Positions 8,127 through 19,700 of a stretch of DNA of 36,652 nucleotides are shown here, piece after piece. Where the stretch lies: contig JAKSBZ010000074.1 in NCBI GenBank assembly GCA_022360875.1, forward strand, positions 1 to 36,652, given 5' to 3'. Origin of the DNA: Cytophagales bacterium. Lineage in GTDB: Bacteria > Bacteroidota > Bacteroidia > Cytophagales > Cyclobacteriaceae. The position numbers and the translations under genes are program-made. Position 1 is the first letter of the stretch. The number at the start of each line of letters is the position of its first letter. A model generated the notes under the pieces. The model was given only the letters and a program-made list of their open reading frames with translations. It was not told the DNA's origin and made no database searches.

Positions 8127-10764
8127 AAAAGTCAATCATCCAGTCAGCAAGGATTTCAACCAATTGATGAGAGAATGCATTGAGTGGGTGCAGAAGCTTT
8201 CGGGAAAAATCTGGACTGACTACAACGAGCACGATCCGGGATATACCATTCTTGAGCAGCTGGCCTACGGACTTACTGAAGTTGGCTATCGAATGAATTT
8301 TGACATGGAGTCCCTTTTGTTTCTGCAGGGCGGCCATGAAGAGGTAAATAAGAAAAACGCGCTGCTGGACAGTACGGAAGCTTTGGCACCGGGCATTGTT
8401 ACTACAGAGGATATCAGGAGGGATTTGATCAGAAGCTTTGACATAGTGGACAATGCTTGGGTGGAGCGTTATGACTCCGCGTCTATTGAGGGACTGTATG
8501 CAGTGTATGTGCAACTGGACAGAGGAGTTTTTCCGGAGGATTTTCCGGTTTATCAAAAACGCATTGAGGCATATCTTAAGCGGATTCGGAGCATTTGTGA
8601 AGATTATCATCAGGTGCGCATACTTCATCCGTTTCCGGTTTCTTTGAAGCTTCACCTTTATCTTGAGCGCTCGGTTCAGACAGAACATCAGGTTGCAAGC
8701 ATTTTCGATGCGGTTTCGGAATATCTGGCTCCCACAGCAACATTTCAGAAGGAGCTTCAGACAGAGACTGATATGGATTCTGAAAAGCATGAGCGGTTCA
8801 GGACCGTCAATCTTCTGAAAGTTGATGAGCTGGTTTCTCAGTTTGACGCAGTTGTGAATATGGAGGGCCCTGAATTTTTCATCAGCAGTTTTCAGCACAT
8901 TACTGAGGATTTTTTGAGAATACCGGAAGACTATTATCCGGTGCTCAATCTTGCGGACAGTCTGAACCGGCTTCGCGTAACGATCGACGGCAACAGTTTT
9001 TCGGTTGAGCCGAGTGTTGTCCGGCAGTCACTGGAGGCATTGCGAGTCAAGAGAAAGGAGCCTCGGAAAAGGTGGACGAGGAATATTCCTGTGCAGCCCC
9101 GGTTTTCCGTACAGGAGCTGAAAAAATATTACTCTGTGCAGAGAACATTCCCCGAGGTGTACGGCGTGGGGCTAGAGGGACTGTCGGAAAAGGCGCCAGC
9201 CAAGCGGAAGGGTCAGGCCAAACAGCTGAAGGCCTATTTGTATTTTTTTGAACAGATAATGGCTGACGCACTGGCACAGAATGCGAATCTTCACCGTTTT
9301 TTTTCTATCGATCCTGATGACGACGCATCGTATCAGACCCAGCTTCCCGCGGATATCCCTATGCTGGATGAGGTGCTGGATCTTCCGTTTTCGGAGATGG
9401 AAAAAAAACTCAGGGAAATTGCCAACCCCGATGAGGTAAAGTATGATCGGCGCAATCGCGTGTTGAACCATATGCTGGCCCGGTTTGGAGAAGACGGGAT
9501 TTTTTTAGACCAGATTCACTCGGATTTGCATCCAAAACAGGTGATTGGAATCAAGCAGCGTTTGCTGAGCCAGCTTAACGAACTTAGCCGTTTTCGCAAT
9601 CGCGCGGCAGATGTTGAAGGTGTTTCTATGCTGAAGAACCGTGTGGGAATTTTACTTGATTTTGATTTGAATGAGCGGAAAGTTACGGATTTTTTGAGCG
9701 AGGAAGCGCTGGCGAAGTATTTGTCGATGTCGAACCGTTTCAACCGTTTATTGCCTTCCGCTTCGCAAGCTAACCAGCCGACGTTTTCGTTTAAGCTTCT
9801 CTCAAAAAGCAAGAATTTTGTTCAGAAGCTTTTTAAATACGCTGCGGACGACCATTCGTATCAGATTGTTGAGGGCAAAGGAAAACGTTTGGCAAAGAGA
9901 GACGTTTCGCACGAGCACTTGCACAAGAGCATAATCCTTAGAAAGGATCGGTCGATAGAGGAATACGATGTGCTTTTGCATTTGGAAGATGAAGTATTGA
10001 AGCTTCAATCGGTAGATAATATGGAGAAGGCTCAGGCCTTGATTCGCCGCCTGGTAGATCGCTTTGAGATATACAATCGTTACTGCGAGGACTTTTTTGT
10101 GGTTGAGCATATTCTGCTTCGGCCTGGTTTCGGCGAGTTGTTCAAGTATCAGCTTTTTGACGAGAACGGCAAGATGATGATTGAATCGATCGATTTTTCG
10201 GATAAGAAAGGACAAAAAGAACTGGTTTTTGAACTGCTGGAGTTCGGGGAGCAACGAGAGGCTTATTATGTATTGGAGGATGACGGAATGTTTGAGGTGC
10301 TGTTGCTGCGTCCGGATAATCAGAAGCCAATCGGCAGGCTGGTTATTACTTTTCCTTCTGAGGAGGAAGCGTGGGCCCAAGCGGTCAAGGCCCAGGAGTA
10401 TATCCGTCGGATTTCAGTGTCGGAGATTAGGGCAATGGCTCAGGTGGAATTCAGCTCTTTTCACAGCGAGTGGGCAACGGTGCCTTCGGATTTTTTCGAA
10501 CATACACTGAGCATTGTTCATCCCAACTGGACGAAGCGTTTTCAGAACACAGAGTTTTTGCAGCTTTTTGACAAGCTGACCGCTGAATCGATACCGTCGT
10601 ACCTGAAAGTTAACCGGCATGCGCTTTCCTTCAACGAATTTAAACACTTTGAGAAGCGCCATGAAAAGTGGAGAAAGGGGATGCAGGAAGAAAACTCGGT
10701 AAGAGAACGGGATGCCAACTCCTTGAAACTTGTGCACTTACTCACTCAGTATGCAACAAAATGA
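8101..10764 (+). CDS. Afp12-like baseplate (J-like wedge) protein
   Basis: This 887-aa protein is recognised by the motif WTDYNEHDPGYTILEQLAYG at residues 38-57, continuing LTEVGYR. That motif is the hallmark of the second baseplate-J-like protein of eCIS clusters (the Afp12/PVC12 type, often misannotated). A second family landmark, EHILLRP, lies at residues 669-675, followed by a C-terminal region rich in beta strands and helices. The family forms part of the baseplate wedges that surround the spike hub and trigger sheath contraction. There are no signal or membrane segments. The gene opens the cluster, and its stop overlaps the tape-measure start by ATGA (10761-10764), suggesting coupled translation. 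An ATG earlier than 8101 in this frame is not available. Confidence 0.85.
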   Translation: MNQSTTIDRKVNHPVSKDFNQLMRECIEWVQKLSGKIWTDYNEHDPGYTILEQLAYGLTEVGYRMNFDMESLLFLQGGHEEVNKKNALLDSTEALAPGIVTTEDIRRDLIRSFDIVDNAWVERYDSASIEGLYAVYVQLDRGVFPEDFPVYQKRIEAYLKRIRSICEDYHQVRILHPFPVSLKLHLYLERSVQTEHQVASIFDAVSEYLAPTATFQKELQTETDMDSEKHERFRTVNLLKVDELVSQFDAVVNMEGPEFFISSFQHITEDFLRIPEDYYPVLNLADSLNRLRVTIDGNSFSVEPSVVRQSLEALRVKRKEPRKRWTRNIPVQPRFSVQELKKYYSVQRTFPEVYGVGLEGLSEKAPAKRKGQAKQLKAYLYFFEQIMADALAQNANLHRFFSIDPDDDASYQTQLPADIPMLDEVLDLPFSEMEKKLREIANPDEVKYDRRNRVLNHMLARFGEDGIFLDQIHSDLHPKQVIGIKQRLLSQLNELSRFRNRAADVEGVSMLKNRVGILLDFDLNERKVTDFLSEEALAKYLSMSNRFNRLLPSASQANQPTFSFKLLSKSKNFVQKLFKYAADDHSYQIVEGKGKRLAKRDVSHEHLHKSIILRKDRSIEEYDVLLHLEDEVLKLQSVDNMEKAQALIRRLVDRFEIYNRYCEDFFVVEHILLRPGFGELFKYQLFDENGKMMIESIDFSDKKGQKELVFELLEFGEQREAYYVLEDDGMFEVLLLRPDNQKPIGRLVITFPSEEEAWAQAVKAQEYIRRISVSEIRAMAQVEFSSFHSEWATVPSDFFEHTLSIVHPNWTKRFQNTEFLQLFDKLTAESIPSYLKVNRHALSFNEFKHFEKRHEKWRKGMQEENSVRERDANSLKLVHLLTQYATK

Positions 10765-13700
10765 AACATTATGTTCGCACTCTGAATTTGAGGATTTTTT
10801 ATAAAGGGGATAAAAGCAAGCGGGAAATCCTGCAGAAAAATTTTGTTAAGCCTCTTTTGGAAGACCGCTTGAAACGTGAGCTGGAGGCTCTGTTTGATGG
10901 ATTTCCCGAGGAGGAAGATATCAGTATTTCGGAGATGAACATTTCCCTGGGCGGTTTGAAGGAAGAGAACTGGGAAGATGATTTGAAGGATAGGCTGGTG
11001 CAGGAGCTGAAGGAAAAGATAGAAGAACATAGAAAGGCCTTTTCGGACAATGTATTCAGCTCTAAGAAACCGTGGGTTGCAAAGCCTGCGGCATTGCTGA
11101 TTGAACACTATTTGGTTCGCGGCTGGGTGAGGAATCCGGAAACCCTCAAAAAGATACTGAGAGACCGTAAACAAATTCTGCCCTTTCTGGAGCACTGGAC
11201 GTCTTACTCACCGGTGCAGCAACGGCGGCTCAGGCAGCTGCTGCAGCGAAGGGATTTTTTTATTCTCTGGGAAAGAAAAAAAATGCCGCTGGTCACTTCG
11301 AAGAAAGACAGGGAAGAGTTTTTTCGTTTTTTGGACAGAACGGTCAGTTCTTTTGATTTTTATTCCAGGAAAGCACTGCTAACCGATTTTTTCTTTTATC
11401 TGCATGATTTGCAAGCCAAGGATCCGAAAGTCAGAACGCTTTCCGAAGCTAGGGAAGAGTTTCGCTTTTATTTCCGGGAAAAAAACGAAATGGCTGTTCC
11501 GGCAGAAGATATAAAGCAGGGAAGTGACGGAGACTTGAAATCAGAGGCGGTGTTATATGATGAAGAACTGGTTGAACTGCGGGAATATTTACTTGAAGGA
11601 ATTGGCAGTGCGAAGATTATTGAAAATAAAAAGTACTGGGCTAAAAGGATCGTCAAGATTGCGGAGGAGGCTGGCTTGGCGAACTCATTGGAGGAATGGC
11701 TTGGCAGTTCAGAGTCGGTTCTTAGGCTTAGGCGTTTGGTGAACGACGAGTTGTCTGCTGAGGAACTGGTAGAGGTGGTCACTGGTTTCGGCAGTGTGCC
11801 TCGGTCAATGAAACGGCTGGGGTCTTTGCTTGTCAGGTCTTCCAAATCAGAAGGCAAGGCAGCAGAGAATATTCAGCATTGTAAAACGATGCTTTGGGAA
11901 GTCCTGGACAGTGTACAGTTTGGGCAGCGGCGCAGGGTTCCGCAGCTTGTTAAAACTATTGAGGAATCTGCTGAAGTTTCAGAATTGCCAGAATGGAAAG
12001 AAGCCCTGGATGCGCTGGCTTTGGAAATTGAGAGGCAGCAAGGGCAAAAAGTGGAAATTGGCGCATCAACAGGGAAGGAATCAGAAACAAAAGAGCGCAA
12101 AGCAAGCTGGATGATGCTAAGTGGAATAATTGGCCGCGCGAGCCAATATTTGATTTCTGATATTCGGAGGGAGGCGCTTGGCCGGAAAATGCAGGTTTGG
12201 GAACGGCAGTTTGTCGACAAGGGAAAGACGGAGCGGGTTCGGAAAGAAATAGTTCGTTTTTTTGACTGGGTGTCGCAGGAAGAGTTGCAGGAAAGTCTTA
12301 TTCCCGTCCAGTGTTCGCATTCCGAATTTTTCAAACTGCTTAAGGAGTTCAGAGAAGAAAAGAAAAAAAGGACAGAACGGGGAAACAGTACTTTCCATCG
12401 ATTTGTAAAATCCGTGTTCGTTTCGCTTCCTTTGAATGAAAAGAAAGAGGTTGAGGGGAAATTGGAGACTTTGGACTGGTCTGGTGAAATTTCGGGTTTA
12501 GATTGGTTTTGTAAAGTTAGAGACAGTTTTTCTGATAAACAGTGGAAGCGCATTGAATCGGATGTGATAAGGCGTTTTCCTGAGCTGGCAGAAGTTGAGG
12601 CATTTTTGAAGGAAAAAAAGACTTTTCTGCAAGCCGCAGTGTGGAAAAGTTGGACTAAGGCGGCTGCTCGCGCATTTGTTTCAGGAGCCGGGGGGGAACT
12701 AGTTCGTTCGTGGTTTGCAGCTGAAGCTGATGAGCGGTCGTGGTCACACGGACAACGTCGATTGCTGCATAGTTTGGTGGAAGCGTGGCGGGATCAGGAT
12801 GAGTCGCTGCAGGCGATAAAGCTTTTTGGGCTGCGAAAAACATTTGACAAACGAACGGTTCAGTGGCTGATTGAACGGTTTGAATATGCCGCGAAGGAGT
12901 CTGAGGATGTTGCGGGGAGGAAAGGAACGGAAAATTCGAGAATTTTTATCGAAAGACTTGAGTCATATTGGGCTGCGGCCGGTGATTCGGAAAGGGCATT
13001 TCTTCACGCCCATGCAAAACAGGCGTTGGAAGAAATTCACAAGCTGTCTGACAGTACGGGAAATGCGATGACCGCTGTTTGGGCTGAGAGGATGTTGGCG
13101 GAGAATGTCAATTCTGAAGATAGTTTATTTAACATAATGCTTGGCGGAGCTGACAATAATTTTCTTTCAATTTTTAAAAACAGAATAGAGAAAAAGATTG
13201 GTGGAATCGCTGTTAAATTAAATGACCAAAGAAAATCAATTAGGCAGGAGACCTTTTTTGGAGAGCTCCGCAGGCTAAAAAAAGAAGTCAGTCTGCAAAG
13301 CTGGAAGCAATTGATCAAGAAGAGCAAGGGGACTGCTATCAGTTTTTTGTCTTCAAGCGAGCAAAAAGATTTTAATAAGTGGGCAGAGCTTCAGGCAGAA
13401 AGTATAGAGAAAGCGGAAGAATGGATGAGCAGCAGGATAGCCGGCAAATGGAAGCCCGAGAAGTCAGCAAAGCTTCGAAGTTTATGGCTCAGGCGTCTTA
13501 AAAGCGCAGATCCGAGCTTGCGCGTTTTGCTGCCGGGACCACAGAAGGCTCATGCGTTGATGCGTGTGTTGAAAAACCTGGAAATTACAGAATTGTCTCA
13601 GATTCGAAGCGATTTGCATAAATCAGTACGCGGGGTGTTGGTCAATGTCATAGAAGCGGAGGAAAGGGATTTGGCGGAAGTGTGGATGAGGAATAGAAAG

Positions 13701-16700
13701 ATCCTGTGGGAGAATAAGCCAGAGAAATTGCTTGAAGAGTTGCTGTGCGTTTTGCGGCAAGACCATGCGGAAATTGTGATCCGGCAGCTCGACCGGTCGG
13801 CGGAAAGCCTGAAAAAGCCCTTTGAACGCAGGGAACTAAACCGGGAAACTGAACAGGCGCGAGTATCTGTCTTATTTTTGAAAAGGCAGAAGGCAGGGCT
13901 TTCGGAAAGCCTGGATATTGAGTGGTGTGAAAGACTGGTGGCGGATTTGGAGCGTTCACTGTCAAAGATTAAGAAATTTTCCAGTCAGCAGTGGTGGAAA
14001 GGTGCTTTAGATCTGGGGGAATTTAAACCGCAGAATTTTTTTGTGTTGCATAACGGATGGGAAGAATCTGCTTTCGGAAGTCGGTGGCTTCGTCAGAGTT
14101 TGGCGGTTTTTCTAAGTTCTGAGTGGCCTGGGCTGTATCGAAATTACCGGAAATTTTTGAAGGGAAAAACCGAAGCTGTCCGTTTGCTGCGAGTTTATTC
14201 GGAAACGAAACAAAGCGATGCGGTTTCGTTTTTTAAACGTTTGCTGGATGATTTGATACGCGTTAAGCCGGACGAGCTGCCGGATGCTGAACGCTGGGTC
14301 GTCGAGAAAACTCTGCAGGCTTTTTTTGATGAAAAAGCGTACAGCAAACTGGAGCGAGACATTAGATCCGGAAAAGAAAAAGCGGTTTACAGAAACATAA
14401 GCGTGATCCGGAAGGTGAAAGGGAAAAGCGGCGCGCAGCCTCTTATTGCGTTTCCCAAGGCTGAGGTAGACAGCTTTGTGGCATATTTGAATCTCGGTGA
14501 ATGGACGCTGAGCCAATTTAAATCGCCGCGCGAACTTTGGGATTTTTTTGTTGCCGCTGGGGCGGACACTGAGGTTGTAAATGCTCTTTTGAATCAGGGA
14601 GGTTATTTGTGGCCGCTTAGGCGACTGACGGAAGAGCTCCATTGTCGGCAATTGTCGGCAATCGTGGAAAAACAGGAAGGACCGAATGGTGAGTTGAACA
14701 GATTTCTAGATTTTCTAGATCAAAGGGGGAAAGAGGAAGAGCTTCGCACTGCGGCTTCGCTGTTTATACCTTATCTGGCGCTGGATTTATCGAATAAAAC
14801 CATTTGGCAAGTTCTAGAAGAGTGGGTTGTGCTGCAGCCCGATCCGGAAACAGCAGGCTTGCTGGTAAGCAGTCACTTTGAAGAATTGGAAGCTGATGCT
14901 TTTTTTGCGGAAGAGAAAAGCGTGGGTCCGCAAGAGACAAGGCTTTCAGAAACTGAGAAGCAAGCTTTGTCTCGGGTTTCTGAGAAGTGGAAGCTGGGGC
15001 CGGAAACTTTGGAAGCGGAAGATCTTAGAAAGTTTTTTTTACATGCAAAACCATTGGATCGCTGGGCGTTTTGGAAACGATACAAGACGACTGAAGTTTT
15101 TGAACAGGTAATTAGTCTTCGGCCGGAGCTGAAGCCTCATGTTTTTTTTCAAATTGCACAGGAAAAGCTCTTAGCTGTCCAAACAGCTGAAAGCACTGAG
15201 GCTATACGAAGGATTTGGGTAGAATTGGCTTTGGATTTTCCACAGGGAAAATCGGTGAGTCAATTCTGGGAAAAATTTTCAGCTCGAGCAGCGAAGATTC
15301 TTCCGCACAGAGTGCATTGGGTGTTGCCGTTTTTAAAAGCAGACCGAAAAACAGTTGAAGAGTTGGCGGAGGGCACTGATCCGCAGCGGATAACTGATTT
15401 GCTTTTGGGTGCTGAGCCCGAAGACAGTCCGGTGCTGATGCTGCTTATTGAAGGGATGCTTCGGAGCAGAAAGCTGCTGGATTTTGTCGGACATCTGCAA
15501 GTCCATCCGGAGAGAAGAGAAATTGTAAGGCGCTGGACAGCGCAGATTCCTGTTTGGCTTACCGAGCAGCTAGTGAATGTGCTTGGGCTTCTTCCTGGTT
15601 GGGCAAACGAATTGCGGAACGCGGCTTTATCGGGCCAATTGACATTTCTGAAAGAGGAAGCTGTTGAGTTTCACGGAGCAATGGTTTCAAAGAGCTGGGC
15701 TGCTTTGGTGCTCCGCGAAACGGATTGGGAATCCAGATCGTGGGGTGCTGCTTACGCGGCAAGTCGAGAGTTGGTTTTAGTCAGCCGCTTTATTGAGTAT
15801 TGGGAAGACCAGGGTGAAGCAGATTTTGAGGCGCTGGATGTCAGTGAGTGGAGGCAACGGATTTTTTGGAAAGAAACGAGCGGAACATCGTTAATAGATG
15901 AGATTGTCGAGTTTGACAAAATGAAGCTTTGTGATGTTGGGCTGCATTGGGAGTCTTTCAAACGGGATGTCTTATTCAAAGAAAAACTGCAGAATTGGAT
16001 TCGCGAAAGAGCTTCGTTTTCAGCAGTATGGATTTGGGGACGGCTGCTGAAGGAAAAAGCATTATTGGAACTTGTGCAAGAGCAAGAAGGTGCTGCTCTT
16101 GCACCTTTCGATGAGCTTGCATCTTTTCGGAATTTGAACGAGCGCAAGCTGTTGTGGACTGCGATTATTTTTTCCCAATTAAAAGGTCTGAAGTCAGATG
16201 CTGAGTCAGTTTTTCATTTTTTAAAAAAAGAATCTGAGCAAAAGCAAAATGAGAACCTCCGGCTTTTTATGGATTACGCGTTTAAGGATGAGGTTTCTGA
16301 ATTTCTTTTGGGAAAAAATGAGCAAGGGGATTTTTTGGAAAGTGATAGTGTTGCAAAGCTGGATGTTGCGAAGCTATGTGGCATAGGATTGCATTGGAAT
16401 TTCCTGGAGCAAGATGTTTTGTTTAAAGAAAAGTGGAAAGGTTGGATTCGGGAAAGGGCATCGTTTCCAGAGGTGTGGGTTTGGGGCAAAATGATGAAAG
16501 AAAAGGCGCTTCAGGAATTGGTTGAAGATCTGGAAGCGGACCTTGTACTTTCTTTTGCGGAAACGGCGGCCTCACGAAGCCTGAGCGAACGAAAGCTCTT
16601 GTGGACAGCGGTTATTTTTCTCCGCTTGAAAGGTCTGCGTTCTGATGCGGGCACCGTGTTTCGTTTTTTACAAAAAGAGTCGGGCAGTCAGGATGCAGAA

Positions 16701-19700
16701 GACATGAGCCTTTTAGCAGAGCATGTTTCAAAAGATGAGTATTTAGAATTGCTCTTGGAAAAAAAACAGGAGAAGCTGTTTTTAGAGGATGTCGATTTTT
16801 TCCTTTTAAAGGAATTGCTGAAGAATAAGGAAGCGCTGAAACCGAAGGTCATTAAGTTGTTGAATCATAAAAGACAGATTTCTCTGGCCCGCTGGCTGCG
16901 CGAGAGCCATGATGGGGAAGAGAGCGTTTTCCCATTGCTGCTTGAGGTCATGCAGAGAAAAATTGGTGAGGAGGAATTTGAGAGGGCGAACAGATTTATT
17001 ATTGAAGATTGTTTGTTGGCTGGAAGTTCTTTGGAAAATGCTTTTATAAAAGTCTTGAAGAAGTTTTTTTCCAGTTTGAAGCCCGCTTTTTGGGAATCGC
17101 TGAACTTGAAGGTTGAGAATGAAAGTCAGGCGGCTGATTTTTTTGAAAAACTGGAAGAGAAAAACAAGGAGATCTTAGTTGAGGTGCTTATTCAGTTGGT
17201 CAGGCAGGAAGGCGTTTCAGGACAGAGGATTTTGCATCGCTTTGATGAATTGAAGATTCTTTTTGAGAGTCCGCCGGTGTTTTGGCATTGGGTAAATAAA
17301 GAAGGAGCTGCCTTTCAAAAATTAACAGCTTACGCTCCGGATATGCTGGCATCCCTTTCGGTTCGTCAGCAGCTGGAGCTGGTTGTTTTTCCTGTTAAAA
17401 GGCTTTTTGAAAAAGAAACCGATTTTTCTGGCTGGCTGGAAACTAGTCAATCTGCGCGGTCGAATCTGCTGCTTTTTCTGGTGAAGAAATCGGCAGAGCA
17501 TGCAGCAGAAAGCTTAGGTGTTGATTTTTCTGGGGAAGCTGCGGCTCACCGGGCAGATCTACTGGAAGAACAGACATTGGAGTGGCTTGGGCTGAATCGC
17601 ACCGAGTTGCTTGAATGCAGGCCCGGCAGTCCGGATATCGTTAATAAGCTTGCCGGGAAGTCGGACGGTTTTTCTTCGGAGGCAGCGCTGATTTTTATCC
17701 GGGATTTTTTTGAGAACGATGAAGAGCATCAAAAATGGCTGCATGAGCGTTGGTCAGATTTGCCGGCAGAAAAGAGAAAGGCAGCCTTAAGTCTGTATTT
17801 TAACATTGAGCGGCGCTGGAAACCTTTTAAAAGTCAGAAAGCACACCGGCAGTGGGCTGTCACTCTTTTGGGCGAAGAGGCTGAGGAAAAGCTGGCGCTT
17901 CTGTATGTGTTTTTCTCTGAAAAAGAAAAGCGGGACGACAGCAATTTTCAAAAATTCAGCAACCGATTCCTTTTCCTAAATCCTTTTGAGGATTTGTTTT
18001 CGAGCATTGAGCGTTTGCTGGAACAGTCTGTTGAAAAGCCGAGAAGTCTTCAGGGTTTCTTTAGCGTGATAAAATCAAAGCAAAGTGGTGCGCAGCTTAC
18101 TGTGCGCCAGCCGGTTTGGGGAAAACTGGAGCGACGGTTGAAGAGAGAGTCCGCTAAGTTGGAAAAACTGCTGAATGTGTTCAATAGGCAGCTGGAAGAG
18201 AAAAGTGAAAAGCAGAAATCAGATGAGCGCGTATTTTTTTACAAAAAACTGATAATGACAGAAGCTCCTGAGCAACAGGTTCATGAAATGACCGCAGCAG
18301 GTTTTCAAGAAACGAAGCATCATTTCATAATGCTGGATCAAGTGTTCCGCACAGTTTTTCTCAGAAAACTCAGTCTTATTCCACTGAAATCTTTGAGACT
18401 GACGGTAGCACTTTTTTCGGGTATTTCTTCAGAGCTTCTTCAGGAGATTGAAACCGTGTTTTGGGAGTCTGGAGATGCTCGGATATTAAAGCAAAAGTAC
18501 CGATTCTGGATAGAACAGGTCTTTGAAAATAATGAGGAATGGAATTCTGTTGTTCTGGATACTCTAGCACGGGATTCATCCTCATGGGATGAGCTGGAGA
18601 CTTTCGCTGTCAAGGCGGGAATTCCGATGCGGCACAGCTTGACTCCTGCCAGAACCGAGGCGGGTGAATTTTCGGCAAGCAGGATGAAAGAAGCGTTTCA
18701 CGACTTTGTCCGTTTTGGCGCAGTGCGGGAGAAAAAGATCACGCTGAAGACTTTTCAGAAGGTTCACCGTTCGGATTCGGGACTCTTGCATCGCTGGCTG
18801 AAGGAAATACTGCCTCTGGAAGGAGGACGCTTTTTTTATCAATGGCTGGAGATACTGACAGAAAAAGAGCTGCAGGAGTTTACTGAACAAGCGTGCGGAA
18901 TCAGAGGAATTGAGGAGTTGGAAGAAGCCCCGCTTCGGTCTTTTCTTAGCGACGTGTATGTGCTTGAGAAGGAAAGCATGGATTCGGTTAGTGTTTGGCA
19001 GTGGCTTTTTGTTCTGTCAGAATTTTCTGAAAAAGACTTTTTGAAAAAAATGAATGCAGAATTCAGTAAGAAAGAACGGATTTCTTTGTCGAAGCGTACT
19101 TTTCCGGTGTATAGCTTTCATTGGAAACGTTTGATTTTTTTTCATCTGGATCCTGGGCATCCGTTTTCAGAAAAATCGGCAGTGAGGAAAGCAAAAGTAC
19201 TTTGGGATTGGACTGGCATCCAAGACAGGAACATTCTGTTTCAGAATTTCTTGGAGGAAATCGAAACTGGTTTTTCGGAGCTGACTGCCAAGCTGATAGG
19301 AGCATGGGTGGAAGTGTTTTCTCCAGGCAATGAGGCGCTGCTGACAAATATTTTTTCTTTTCTCCGGAAGATCTCAAAAAGAAGAGCTTGTGAATTTGTT
19401 AGCGGTGAGCTGGCCGGAATTCTATTATTTCCGGAGGATGAAAAGATTGAAAAGGCTGTGTATAAGATACGCGCAGCTTTGTCGGCAGAAAGCCCAGGGC
19501 TTGAGAAGGATTTTTTGAAAATGCTGCAAACGACGAGCGAGACGAAAAAGCGGGAAAGCCTGGAAATTCCTCTTTCGGAGGTAAGCAAACTATTTAGCTC
19601 GGTCGATTGGAAAACAGACAGACCGAACCAGATGAAAAGACTGCTTTTGCATAGTCCAGAAGAGCTGCGCCATATTATTTACGCGGCGGGTTTTGAAGCT

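Noticed and set aside
10668..10760. Upstream extension of the tape-measure gene
   Set aside because: It overlaps the preceding baseplate gene by 97 bp; the conserved CIS_TMP N-terminus starts right at the ATG 10761.
11873..12553. Long antisense frame (226 aa) within the tape-measure gene
   Set aside because: Composition is typical of a reverse-strand shadow (Ser/Phe/Leu rich); the sense strand has a continuous family-matching frame.
14641..14660. Exact 10-bp tandem repeat ATTGTCGGCA x2 in the tape-measure gene
   Set aside because: Two copies only; could shift frame if it slipped, but it is too short to argue for phase variation.
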